Shown here: piece after piece, positions 37,618 through 50,439 of the stretch
Numbering within the stretch: the first letter of the stretch is position 1
How the letters are laid out: the number at the start of each line of letters is the position of its first letter
Translations under genes and position numbers: made by a program
The notes under the pieces: generated by a model
What the model saw: only the letters and a program-made list of their open reading frames with translations
What the model was told of the DNA's origin: nothing
Databases searched by the model: none
Source of the DNA: Flavobacterium sp. MDT1-60
GTDB lineage: Bacteria > Bacteroidota > Bacteroidia > Flavobacteriales > Flavobacteriaceae
DNA length: 64,000 nt
Direction: 5' to 3'
Assembly: GCF_014844035.1 (NCBI RefSeq)
Contig: NZ_CP062159.1
Span: forward strand, 124,001-188,000

Positions 37618-37643
37618 CAATTTTAATTGGGTTACGAAAACGT
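37618..37643. promoter_or_regulatory. Candidate LacI-type operator in the susC-lacI gap
   Basis: The palindrome CAATTTTAATTG (37618-37629) lies just upstream of the susC -33 element. A second short inverted repeat, ACGAAAACGT (37634-37643), follows. LacI-family operators often have an AACG-type half-site, so either could bind the adjacent regulator. This is pattern-based only. The rest of 37517-37751 holds the susC promoter and no gene. Confidence 0.3.
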
Positions 37644-37751
37644 GGTAGTGTTGAAAACTTTCTATTTTTTGTAATCTTTTAAGTCAAAAAATGCTAAATC
37701 AGAAAATAAAAGATACCTTTATTATTAATTAGATTTTTTTCAATAATACAC

Positions 37752-38783
37752 ATGAAACGTAAAATCACTTTAAAACAGATTGCAAAGGAACTAGACGTCT
37801 CTATTTCAACTGTCTCAAAATCACTAAGAAACAGTTTAGAAATAGGGGAAGAAACGCGCTTAAAAGTGCAGGCTTTTGCAAAGTTTTACAACTATAAACC
37901 CAACAATATTGCCCTTAGTTTAAAAAATCGAAAAACCAAAAGTATTGGTATTATCATTCCGGAAATTGTACATTATTTTTTCTCCACTGTAATCAACGGA
38001 ATCGAACAGGTTGCTAACGAAAATGGTTATAGTGTCGTAATATGTTTATCTGATGATTCTTTCGACAAAGAAGTCCTAAACATGGAGATGTTGGCCAACG
38101 GAAGTATCGATGGTTTTATCATGTCTCTTTCTAAAGAAACCCAGTATAAAGGCGACTTTCACCACATTACAGAAGTTATAAATCAGGGAATGCCGGTTGT
38201 AATGTTCGACCGCGTGACCAATGATATTTTATGCGATAAAGTTATTATTGATGATAAAGCTGCTGCTTATGAAGCGGTTCAAAGCTTAATTGATAATGGC
38301 AGAAAAAAGATCGCATTAGTTACTACTGTCGATTACGTAAGTGTTGGAAAATTAAGAACAGATGGTTACGAAAAAGCACTTTTGGACAACGGATTACCTT
38401 TTAACGAAGATTTAATCATCAAAATTGAAGATGTCGATACCTGCGAAATTACAATTAGTCAGCTTTTACATGACAGAGCTTTTGATGCCGTTTTTGCGGT
38501 AAACGAACTTTTTGCAGTAACAATTATCAAAACAGCCAACAAAATGGGACTTAAAGTTCCTGAAGATTTAGCCGTAATCGCTTTTACCGACGGAATTATT
38601 TCTAAATACTCAACACCAAGCATTACAACCGTAAGTCAAAGTGGTGAAAAAATGGGTAATAAAGCAGCTAAAATGCTAATTGAAAGGTTGGAAGCCGGAC
38701 ATGATGATGACGAAGAAGAAAACGAAAATTATACTACTGAAGTTATAGAAACACACTTAATAAAAAGAGAATCTACTGACTAA
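37752..38783 (+). CDS. LacI/GalR-family transcriptional regulator of the starch locus
   Basis: The 343-residue protein has an N-terminal LacI helix-turn-helix (TLKQIAKELDVSISTVSKSL at about 4-23) and the hinge-binding segment YKPNNIALSLKNRKT. A periplasmic-binding-like effector domain starts at SIGIIIPEIVHYFF. The C-terminus is acidic (AGHDDDEEENENY). It is divergent from susC and first of the plus-strand sugar genes, so it probably controls both arms in response to maltose or a derivative. Many flavobacterial starch loci use such a LacI protein, unlike the SusR system of Bacteroides. Confidence 0.93.
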   Translation: MKRKITLKQIAKELDVSISTVSKSLRNSLEIGEETRLKVQAFAKFYNYKPNNIALSLKNRKTKSIGIIIPEIVHYFFSTVINGIEQVANENGYSVVICLSDDSFDKEVLNMEMLANGSIDGFIMSLSKETQYKGDFHHITEVINQGMPVVMFDRVTNDILCDKVIIDDKAAAYEAVQSLIDNGRKKIALVTTVDYVSVGKLRTDGYEKALLDNGLPFNEDLIIKIEDVDTCEITISQLLHDRAFDAVFAVNELFAVTIIKTANKMGLKVPEDLAVIAFTDGIISKYSTPSITTVSQSGEKMGNKAAKMLIERLEAGHDDDEEENENYTTEVIETHLIKRESTD

Positions 38784-38916
38784 AAATCTTAAAATCAACG
38801 CTTTCTAAAGCCATAAAAAATATTTATGACTTTTTTGTTAGCATATATCTAAAAATAATTTATACTTTTACGGCCGTCAAAGCTTTTACTTTTACTTCGA
38901 AAAAACAGTAAGTTTT

Positions 38917-38935
38917 GATAAGCAAAGCGCTTATC
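38917..38935 (+). promoter_or_regulatory. Candidate operator upstream of the maltose transporter
   Basis: The perfect inverted repeat GATAAGC (38917-38923) / GCTTATC (38929-38935) lies 27 bp before the transporter ATG. It may be the binding site of the LacI-type regulator or a leader hairpin. No clean TAnnTTTG promoter is seen in 38784-38961; TACTTTTA at 38863-38870 is a weak -7 candidate. Confidence 0.35.
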
Positions 38936-38961
38936 GTCTAATTAATTTTTTAATTACGATA

Positions 38962-40317
38962 ATGGAAAAGCGTAAATTAAGTTTCTGGGAAATTTGGAAC
39001 ATGAGTTTCGGTTTCTTGGGAATACAAATGGGATTTGCACTTCAAAATGCAAATGCCAGCAGGATTCTTCAAATTTTTGGTGCCGACGTACATGAACTGT
39101 CATGGTTCTGGATTATTGCTCCCCTTATGGGATTAATAGTACAGCCCGTTATTGGTCATTACAGTGATAAAACCTGGGGACGTTTCGGAAGACGAAAGCC
39201 CTTTTTTCTTGTAGGTGCGATTTTAGCTTCAGTTGGATTAATCTTAATGCCTCAGGCTAATATTTTCATTTCTGTCCTGCCTGCTTTATGGGTTGGAGCC
39301 GGAATGTTAATGATCATGGACGCTTCTTTTAATATTGCTATGGAGCCATTTCGTGCTCTTGTTGGTGATAATTTAAGAACAGATCAGCGTACTGCAGGAT
39401 TCAGTATCCAAACTTCTTTAATTGGTTTTGGAGCTGTAATTGGTTCAGCTTTACCATATGTTTTAACAAAATGGTTTGACATTTCAAACAATGCCATTCC
39501 CGGAAGTATTCCTTTAAACCTTAAATTATCATTTATCATTGGAGCAGCAGTTTTAATTGGTTCCATTCTGGTAACACTTTTTACAACTAAAGAATATACT
39601 CCGGAAGAATTGGCCAATTTTGAAGATCCTCAAAGTGAAATTGATGTTCCTTCTGACGAAAAATCAAAATTAACAGACATCTTTACCGATTTTGCAAAGA
39701 TGCCAACCACGATGCGTCAGCTTAGTTGGGTTCAGTTTTTCTCCTGGTTTGGATTATTCGGAATGTGGGTATTTACAACGCCCGCAATTGCACATCACAT
39801 TTACGGATTGCCATTAGATGATACTTCAAGCCAACAGTATCAGGATGCCGGAGATTGGGTTGGAATTTTATTTGGAGTTTACAATTTAGTTTCTGCCATT
39901 ATCGCTTTGTTTTTCTTACCGTTTATCGCTAAAAAAATCGGCCGTAAATCAACTCATGCCATATCGCTTATCATTGGAGGAATCGGATTAATTTCCATTT
40001 ATTTTATGCCGAATGAAGATTGGGTTGTATTGCCTATGATTTTAATTGGAGTTGCCTGGGCAAGTATTTTGGCTATGCCATACGCTATTCTTGCAGGATC
40101 AATTGCTCCTAAAAAAATGGGGGTTTACATGGGAATTTTCAACTTCTTTGTTGTTATTCCACAAATTGTAAATGCACTAATTGGAGGTCCAATTGTAAAA
40201 TATCTTTACAATGGCGATGCCATTTACGCATTGATAACAAGCGGTGTAAGTTTTTTAATTGCCGCTCTTTTGGTCTATAAAGTAAAAGACGTAGACGATA
40301 CTATTCAAAAATCATAA
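38962..40317 (+). CDS. MFS disaccharide transporter (maltose; SLC45/GPH-like)
   Basis: The 451-residue inner-membrane protein has 12 hydrophobic segments. The N-terminal MSFGFLGIQMGFALQNAN and loop 2-3 HYSDKTWGRFGRRKPFFLVG mark the SLC45-like sugar:H+ symporters related to sucrose and maltose carriers. It is predicted to bring maltose, freed in the periplasm, into the cytoplasm for phosphorolysis. It sits between the LacI regulator and beta-phosphoglucomutase (18 bp gap). Confidence 0.92.
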   Translation: MEKRKLSFWEIWNMSFGFLGIQMGFALQNANASRILQIFGADVHELSWFWIIAPLMGLIVQPVIGHYSDKTWGRFGRRKPFFLVGAILASVGLILMPQANIFISVLPALWVGAGMLMIMDASFNIAMEPFRALVGDNLRTDQRTAGFSIQTSLIGFGAVIGSALPYVLTKWFDISNNAIPGSIPLNLKLSFIIGAAVLIGSILVTLFTTKEYTPEELANFEDPQSEIDVPSDEKSKLTDIFTDFAKMPTTMRQLSWVQFFSWFGLFGMWVFTTPAIAHHIYGLPLDDTSSQQYQDAGDWVGILFGVYNLVSAIIALFFLPFIAKKIGRKSTHAISLIIGGIGLISIYFMPNEDWVVLPMILIGVAWASILAMPYAILAGSIAPKKMGVYMGIFNFFVVIPQIVNALIGGPIVKYLYNGDAIYALITSGVSFLIAALLVYKVKDVDDTIQKS

Positions 40318-40335
40318 ATAAGAATTTCCCTTATA

Positions 40336-40986
40336 ATGAAAAAAGCATTCATATTCGATCTTGATGGCGTAATCGTTGATACCGCCAAATACCATTTTTT
40401 AGCCTGGCAGAAAATTGCTCAGTCTTTAAACATAAATTTTACACACGAAGACAACGAACTGCTTAAAGGCGTTAGCCGTGTACGTTCGTTAGATATTATA
40501 CTTGGATTAGGAAATGTTCAGGCTTCGCAGGAAGACAAGGACAAATGGTTAATTCAAAAAAATGAAGATTACTTATCTTATTTAGTTGACATGGACGAAA
40601 GCGAGATTCTTCCTGGAGTTTTTAAAATTCTGCAATTATTAAAAGATAAAAACCAGGGAATTGCGTTGGGTTCTGCGAGTAAAAACGCCCGACCAATCCT
40701 TGAAAAAACTGGAATCCTTTCGTATTTTGATGTTATTGTTGACGGAAACGACGTTACCAACGCCAAACCAGATCCGGAGGTTTTCTTAAAAGCGGCTCAA
40801 TTATTAAATATTGATCCAAAAAATGCAATTGTATTTGAAGATTCTGTTGCCGGAATTCAGGCAGCAAACATAGGAGAAATGGTAAGTGTTGGAATTGGTG
40901 AGGAAACAATTTTACATGAAGCTGATTATATTTTTAAAGATTTTACCCAAATCGAAACAAGCTTTATTGAAAAATTAATCAATTAG
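40336..40986 (+). CDS. pgmB: Beta-phosphoglucomutase
   Basis: The 216-residue HAD enzyme converts beta-D-glucose 1-phosphate to glucose 6-phosphate through an aspartyl-phosphate. FDLDGVIVDTAKYHFLAWQ at residues 7-25 carries the nucleophile Asp and the acid/base Asp two residues later, and HFLAW is typical of the PGMB cap start. LKGVSRVRSLD is the substrate-specific cap loop. GSASKNARPIL (HAD motif II), KPDPEVF (motif III Lys) and VFEDSVAGIQAA (motif IV) follow. Its place between the maltose carrier and the GH65 phosphorylase fixes the substrate: beta-G1P from inverting maltose phosphorolysis. Confidence 0.95.
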   Translation: MKKAFIFDLDGVIVDTAKYHFLAWQKIAQSLNINFTHEDNELLKGVSRVRSLDIILGLGNVQASQEDKDKWLIQKNEDYLSYLVDMDESEILPGVFKILQLLKDKNQGIALGSASKNARPILEKTGILSYFDVIVDGNDVTNAKPDPEVFLKAAQLLNIDPKNAIVFEDSVAGIQAANIGEMVSVGIGEETILHEADYIFKDFTQIETSFIEKLIN

Positions 40987-41004
40987 AAAATGTGCCAATG
41001 AGGC

Positions 41005-41079
41005 AATTAGATAATTTCCTAAATGCAAATTATCTAATTATCTAATTGACGAATTATCTAATTTAAAAATTATCTAATT
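41005..41079. repeat. Cluster of five AATTATCTAATT repeats
   Basis: AATTATCTAATT occurs at 41028-41039, 41036-41047 (overlapping), 41052-41063 and 41068-41079, and its reverse complement AATTAGATAATT at 41005-41016. The cluster fills the 99-bp gap between the mutase and the GH65 gene. Confidence 0.7.
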
Positions 41080-41085
41080 TAAAAA

Positions 41086-45523
<4,438 letters not shown>

Positions 45524-45532
45524 TTTCTTAAA

Positions 45533-45570
45533 GGCAAGTAATCTCCCCCAGGATTGCTTGTCTTTTTTTT
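45533..45570 (+). terminator. Intrinsic terminator after susB
   Basis: The stem GGCAAGTAATC (45533-45543) with GATTGCTTGTC (45552-45562), allowing G-U pairs, is followed by eight T. Confidence 0.75.
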
Positions 45571-45592
45571 AATAACATCTTTTTTGTCACAT

Positions 45593-45634
45593 CGAGCGGA
45601 GTCGAGATGCCGCAAAAGTTCTCGACTCCGCTCG
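45593..45634. repeat. Dispersed palindrome CGAGCGGAGTCGAGA
   Basis: Arms 45593-45607 and 45620-45634 are exact 15-bp reverse complements with a 12-nt loop. The element is visibly richer in GC than its surroundings and sits between the susB terminator and the next GH13 gene. By recognition it resembles REP-like elements scattered in Flavobacterium genomes; copy number was not checked. Confidence 0.65.
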
Positions 45635-45667
45635 AACTGACAATGAAGATAATTACATCCAGATATT

Positions 45668-47542
45668 ATGAACATCCAAAAAAAATCATTCCAAACCAAC
45701 CACATATTCTACATAATACTCCTATTCATCCTAATATTTTCTGCTTCCGCGAAAGCGCAAATCCAGAAAGTAGAACCACCATTTTGGTACGCCGGAATGA
45801 AAAATTCGGAATTGCAGATTATGTTTTACGGAAAAAATATCGCACAATATGAAGCTTCGGTTTCTAATAATGTGGTGATTAAAAATGTCGAAAAAACAGA
45901 AAACCCAAACTATCTTTTTGTTACGATTGAAACACAAAATATCAAAGCTTCTGAATTGGTTTTCTCTTTTAAAACCAACAACAAAGTTGCCTTTACTCAA
46001 AAATACTCCCTTAAAGAAAGAAGAGCCAATTCGGCTGACCGAAAAAGCTACGATTCTTCAGACCTGATTTACCTAATTATGCCGGATCGTTTTGTTAACG
46101 GAAATCCGAAAAATGACAGCAATGCTTCTTTAACTGAAAAAGGAAATCGTCAGGAACCGGCCGGGCGTCATGGTGGAGATATCGAAGGAATTATCAAAAA
46201 CTTAGATTATATTTCGTCTTTAGGTGCAACTACAATCTGGAACACGCCTTTATGCGAAGACAACGACAAACAACATTCATATCATGGATATGCACAGTCT
46301 GACGTTTACAAAATAGATCCTCGTTACGGAACGAACGAAGATTACGTTCGTTTATCATCAGAATTGCATAAGAAAAATATGAAACTGGTAATGGATTATG
46401 TTACGAATCACTGGGGAATTACCCACTGGATGATGAAAGACATACCAACCAAAACCTGGTTCAATCAATTTGAAAATTTCACGCAAACACACCACAGACG
46501 TGAGGTAATTACAGATATTCATGCTTCAAAAATAGATCAGGAAGTTTGTGTTGATGGCTGGTTTGTACCTTCTATGCCAGACTTGAATTTAAGAAATCCT
46601 TTAGTGGCTAAATACTTAACTCAAAATGCCATCTGGTGGATAGAATTTGCTAATCTTGATGGGTTTAGAGTCGATACTTATAATTACTCTGACCAAACGG
46701 CAATGGCCAATTGGGCAAAATCAATTACGAATGAATATCCTAATTTTAATATTGTTGGTGAAATCTGGATGCACAATCAGGCGAATTTAGCCTATTGGCA
46801 AAAAGACAGTAAAATTGGTGCGATCGAAAACTACAATTCGAATTTACCAAGTGTAATGGATTTTACGCTTCAAAGTCAGGTTACTTCTGCTTTCAACGAA
46901 GACGAACCAAACTGGGACAGCGGGTTAATTAAATTCTATAACAATTTTGCAATGGATTATTTATATCCAAATACAAATAACATTTTAGTTTTTGCCGAAA
47001 ATCATGACACTGATCGTATGAACGATAACTTTAAATACGATTTTCCAAAATATAAACTGGCGATGACTTTATTGGCTACAGTTCGTGGAATTCCACAAGT
47101 TTATTACGGTTCAGAAATTGGAATGGGTGGCGAAAAAAGTAAAGGCGACGCAGATATTCGTCAGGATTTTCCTGGCGGATGGGATGGCGATAAAAACAAT
47201 GCATTAACCGCAGCAGGAAGAACAGCTCAACAAGCACAATATTTTGATTTTACTTCAAAATTATTCAATTGGAGAAAATCTAATGAAGCTATTCATACGG
47301 GGAAAATGACGCACTATATTCCGGAAAACAACACGTATGTTTATTTCAGATATAATGATGTGAAAACGGTTATGGTCGTTTTTAATAACAATGCAAAAGC
47401 ACAAACTGTGAAGACAAATCGTTTTAAAGAAAATATCAAAAACTTTAAATCAGGAAAAGATGTTTTGACTGGAAAAACATTCGATTTAGCTACTGAAATT
47501 ACATTGGAACCAAAATCAGCTCTGGTTTTAGAATTGGAATAG
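45668..47542 (+). CDS. susA: GH13 cyclomaltodextrinase/neopullulanase-type enzyme (SusA-like)
   Basis: The 624-residue exported enzyme has a long N-terminal signal segment (hydrophobic to about residue 28, ending SASAKAQ). A cyclomaltodextrinase N-domain (VEPPFWYAGMKNSELQIMFY) precedes the GH13 barrel with LVMDYVTNH (region I), GFRVDTYNYSD (nucleophile Asp, region II), IVGEIWMHNQ (acid Glu, region III) and AENHDTDRM (region IV). A short C-terminal beta domain ends the protein. It is expected to trim maltooligosaccharides in the periplasm. No T9SS tail is present, unlike the 28915-31788 amylase. A palindromic repeat separates it from susB. Confidence 0.92.
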   Translation: MNIQKKSFQTNHIFYIILLFILIFSASAKAQIQKVEPPFWYAGMKNSELQIMFYGKNIAQYEASVSNNVVIKNVEKTENPNYLFVTIETQNIKASELVFSFKTNNKVAFTQKYSLKERRANSADRKSYDSSDLIYLIMPDRFVNGNPKNDSNASLTEKGNRQEPAGRHGGDIEGIIKNLDYISSLGATTIWNTPLCEDNDKQHSYHGYAQSDVYKIDPRYGTNEDYVRLSSELHKKNMKLVMDYVTNHWGITHWMMKDIPTKTWFNQFENFTQTHHRREVITDIHASKIDQEVCVDGWFVPSMPDLNLRNPLVAKYLTQNAIWWIEFANLDGFRVDTYNYSDQTAMANWAKSITNEYPNFNIVGEIWMHNQANLAYWQKDSKIGAIENYNSNLPSVMDFTLQSQVTSAFNEDEPNWDSGLIKFYNNFAMDYLYPNTNNILVFAENHDTDRMNDNFKYDFPKYKLAMTLLATVRGIPQVYYGSEIGMGGEKSKGDADIRQDFPGGWDGDKNNALTAAGRTAQQAQYFDFTSKLFNWRKSNEAIHTGKMTHYIPENNTYVYFRYNDVKTVMVVFNNNAKAQTVKTNRFKENIKNFKSGKDVLTGKTFDLATEITLEPKSALVLELE

Positions 47543-47564
47543 ATATTACATAAATTTTATCGTA

Positions 47565-47770
47565 GAGGCGCACAGCAGTGCGTCTCCGCAAAGTTTTTTA
47601 GCCACAGATTGTAGGATTTACACAGATTTGTTTGCCACGACACGAGCGAAAGCCAACTGGCGAAGCAATTTCACAAATTTCCACGAATTAATTCATCAGA
47701 TTTAAATTTGTGAAAATTTGTGAAATTCGTGGCAAAAGAAAAAATCATTTTAATCTTGTAATCTGTGGCT
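47565..47770. repeat. Composite palindromic repeat region
   Basis: A stem GAGGCGCAC/GTGCGTCTC (47565-47573 with 47578-47586) is followed by a nested palindrome. Its outer arms AGCCACAGATT (47600-47610) pair with AATCTGTGGCT (47760-47770), and inner arms 47667-47680 pair exactly with 47714-47727. CCACGAATT/AATTCGTGG pairs at 47681-47689 and 47724-47732 compete with these. It fills the 267-bp gap between the two GH13 genes; no gene is seen in it. Confidence 0.65.
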
Positions 47771-47809
47771 TATTTTTTCAACACAATGCATCTAAAATAT
47801 TCCTAAATA

Positions 47810-49477
47810 ATGAAAAAATACACTTTCCTTTTTTTATCTTTAGTATTCTTAATCACGAGTTGTTCTGGCTCAAAATCAGTTTCAATGAATAACGAAAATA
47901 CTTCAAAAACACCTTTCGTCTGGGAAGGAGCTAATGTTTACTTTTTACTTACCGATCGTTTTTATAATGGAAATACGGCAAACGATTTAAATTTCAACAG
48001 AACCAAAACACCTGCAAAACTACGCGGATTTGAAGGCGGAGATATTATTGGAATTACAAAAAAAATCGAATCTGGTTATTTTGAGCGATTGGGAATAAAT
48101 GCCATTTGGCTTACGCCGATTGTAGAGCAAATTCATGATGGTGTTGATGAAGGAACGGGTCTTAGTTATGGATTTCATGGTTATTGGGCGAGAGACTGGA
48201 CGGCTTTAGATCCGAATTTCGGAACAAAAGAAGATTTGGCAAAATTGGTTCAAAAAGCCCATGAAAAGGGTATCCGAATTATTCTCGACGGCGTTATCAA
48301 CCATACCGGCCCCGTAACTCCCGAAGATCCCGTTTGGCCTGCTGACTGGGTTAGAACCGGAGTCGTTTGCGATTACAAATCGTTTGAAAATACAACAATG
48401 TGTACTTTAGTCGATAATCTTCCGGATGTACGAACAGAAAGTACGCAGGAAGTTCAACTCCCTCCTTTTTTGATTGAAAAATGGAAAAAAGAAAACCGTT
48501 ATGAAAAAGAAATGGCTTCATTGGATGAATTTTTCAAACGAACCAATTATCCAAGAACACCAAAATATTACATCATAAAATGGCTGACAGATTATATAGT
48601 TGAATTCGGAATTGACGGGTACAGAGCTGATACCGTAAAACATACCAACGAAGATGTTTGGGCCGATTTTAAAAAGGAATGTGATTATGCTTTCGAAACC
48701 TGGAAGAAACATCATCCGTTACAAGTTTTAGATCAAAACCCATTTTATACGATTGCTGAAGTTTATGGCTACGGAATCAGCGGTGGTCAGGATTATGATT
48801 TTGGAGATAGAAAAGTAAATTATTTCCAAAACGGATTCAACAGCATGATTAATTTTGAATTCAAATGGAACTCGGCCCAAAACAATTATGAAGGTTTATT
48901 TTCGAAATATTCGAATGCTTTAAACAACGAATTAAAAGGATATTCTGTCCTCAATTATATGTCTTCTCACGACGATGGGCAGCCGTTTGATGCGAACAGA
49001 ACAAAAAGCATCGAAGCCGGAACCAAATTATTATTATCTCCTGGAATGTCACAAGTTTATTATGGTGATGAATCCGGAAGATCTTTAGTTGTGGAAGGCA
49101 CTAACGGCGATGCAACTTTACGTTCCAACATGAACTGGGATGATATTCTGAACAATCAGGAAACAAAAAAAACACTTTTGCATTGGCAGAAATTAGGACA
49201 ATTCAGAAAAAACCATCCTGCAATTGGCGCCGGAATTCATCAGCAAATTAGTTCAGAACCTTATGTTTTCTCCAGAACTTTCTCTAAAGGAGCTTTCGAA
49301 GATAAAGTCGTTATTGGTTTAGATTTACCAAAAGCCAAAAAAGAAATTCCTGTAAATTCTATCTTCGAAAACGGAACAAAATTAAGAGACGCTTATTCAG
49401 ATCAAAACGTCGAAGTTATCGATGGAAAAGTTACCATTGATAGTGATTTCGATGTCGTTTTATTGGAACGTACTTAA
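47810..49477 (+). CDS. GH13 alpha-amylase lipoprotein (SusG-like position)
   Basis: The 555-residue lipoprotein has a leader ending FLITSCSGS with Cys18 as the probable lipid site. The GH13 barrel shows GVINHTG (region I), GIDGYRADTVKHTNED (nucleophile Asp, region II), TIAEVYGYG (acid Glu, region III) and YMSSHDDGQP (region IV). Long insertions between regions I and II (about residues 170-235) set it apart from the neighbouring SusA-like enzyme. It probably acts at the cell surface or outer-membrane inner face on starch or maltodextrin. Its stop codon lies inside a large nested palindrome that runs to 49645. Confidence 0.92.
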   Translation: MKKYTFLFLSLVFLITSCSGSKSVSMNNENTSKTPFVWEGANVYFLLTDRFYNGNTANDLNFNRTKTPAKLRGFEGGDIIGITKKIESGYFERLGINAIWLTPIVEQIHDGVDEGTGLSYGFHGYWARDWTALDPNFGTKEDLAKLVQKAHEKGIRIILDGVINHTGPVTPEDPVWPADWVRTGVVCDYKSFENTTMCTLVDNLPDVRTESTQEVQLPPFLIEKWKKENRYEKEMASLDEFFKRTNYPRTPKYYIIKWLTDYIVEFGIDGYRADTVKHTNEDVWADFKKECDYAFETWKKHHPLQVLDQNPFYTIAEVYGYGISGGQDYDFGDRKVNYFQNGFNSMINFEFKWNSAQNNYEGLFSKYSNALNNELKGYSVLNYMSSHDDGQPFDANRTKSIEAGTKLLLSPGMSQVYYGDESGRSLVVEGTNGDATLRSNMNWDDILNNQETKKTLLHWQKLGQFRKNHPAIGAGIHQQISSEPYVFSRTFSKGAFEDKVVIGLDLPKAKKEIPVNSIFENGTKLRDAYSDQNVEVIDGKVTIDSDFDVVLLERT

Positions 49478-49645
49478 CCGCAAAGAGCGCAAAGTTTTAC
49501 GCTAGGTTCGCAAAGTTTTTTAGCCACGAATTCACGAATTTAAATCTTCAAAGATTGTCAAAAAATAATTCGTGAATTCGTGGCCATTTAATTTTTATAA
49601 ATTCCTTGCGACCTTTGCGTAAAACTTTGCGACCTTTGCGGTTAA
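49474..49645. repeat. Large nested palindrome (two intergenic repeat families)
   Basis: Outer arms 49474-49502 and 49617-49645 are reverse complements with two mismatches over 29 bp (CGCAAAGTT family). Inside them, arms 49523-49540 and 49567-49584 are an exact 18-bp palindrome (GCCACGAATTCACGAATT). The whole unit spans 172 bp between the GH13 and GDPD genes and includes the GH13 stop codon. It could form a long cruciform or RNA stem. Confidence 0.8.
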
Positions 49646-49656
49646 ACTCTATAGAC

Positions 49657-50334
49657 ATGCTAAAGATTGCACATCGTGGTGCCAAAGGATACGAACCTGA
49701 AAACACCTTACAGGCTTTTCAAAAAGCATTAGACTTAAATGCTGATGGAATCGAACTCGACGTTCACTTAAGTGCTGACGGACATATAATCGTAATTCAC
49801 GACGAAACCATCGATAAAATGACCAACGGAAAAGGTTTTGTAAATACCTTATCTTTGCCCGAATTAAAATCATTTTTGATTGCTGAAAAGCATGAAATTC
49901 CAACTTTAAAAGAAGTTTTTGATCTCGTAGACAAAAAATGCCTGATCAATATCGAGTTGAAAAATTTCGATACTTTCCCTAAAGTTGTTTCTTTAATTGA
50001 AGAATATGTTTCAGAGAAAAATTGGAAATACGATCATTTTATTGTCTCTAGTTTTGATTGGAATGCCTTGCAACATGTTCATGATTTAAATCAAAATATT
50101 CCGATTGGCGTATTAACCGAAACAAATTTGAATTTAGCTTTGGCTTTCGCCGAAACAATAAAAGCAAAGGCCATTAATCCCTATTATCATTTATTGAATT
50201 TGGAAAATACTCAGGAAATAAAAGAAAAAGGATTTCTGGTTTTGCCATGGACAGTAAACATTGAAGAAGATATTCAAAAAATAAAAAACTATAAAGTTGA
50301 CGGAATCATCACTGATTTTCCTGATAAAATATAA
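49657..50334 (+). CDS. Glycerophosphodiester phosphodiesterase family protein
   Basis: From the ATG at 49657 the product is 225 residues long with no signal peptide. The GDPD signature HRGAKGYEPENTLQAF is at about 6-21, ADGIELDVHLSADG supplies the metal-ligand Glu and Asp, and HDETIDKMTNGKG holds the catalytic His. IELKN and the C-terminal PWTVN and VDGIITDFPD complete the TIM barrel. It hydrolyses glycerophosphodiesters to glycerol 3-phosphate and an alcohol in the cytosol. An upstream in-frame start at 49606 lies in the repeat and is rejected. Confidence 0.93.
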   Translation: MLKIAHRGAKGYEPENTLQAFQKALDLNADGIELDVHLSADGHIIVIHDETIDKMTNGKGFVNTLSLPELKSFLIAEKHEIPTLKEVFDLVDKKCLINIELKNFDTFPKVVSLIEEYVSEKNWKYDHFIVSSFDWNALQHVHDLNQNIPIGVLTETNLNLALAFAETIKAKAINPYYHLLNLENTQEIKEKGFLVLPWTVNIEEDIQKIKNYKVDGIITDFPDKI

Positions 50335-50342
50335 AAAATATA

Positions 50343-50392
50343 GCCACAGATTTCACAGATTTTAAATCCTTCTAATCTGTGAAATCTGTGGC
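50343..50392. repeat. Perfect 19-bp palindrome (GCCACAGATTTCACAGATT)
   Basis: Arms 50343-50361 and 50374-50392 are exact reverse complements with a 12-nt loop. A further GCCAATTCGTAAAATTCGTGGC-like segment follows to about 50429. It belongs to the same family as 47600-47770 and 49474-49645. Confidence 0.75.
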
Positions 50393-50439
50393 AGAAAAAA
50401 TTAGTGCCAATTCGTAAAATTCGTGGCTAACCAAAAAAT

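Noticed and set aside
38821..38945. A riboswitch in the leader of the maltose transporter
   Set aside because: Only one short inverted repeat is present and no known riboswitch core is recognisable; an operator fits better.
47543..50439. A CRISPR array formed by the regularly placed intergenic repeats
   Set aside because: The repeats are palindromic elements in separate gene gaps, with no constant repeat-spacer spacing and no cas genes nearby.
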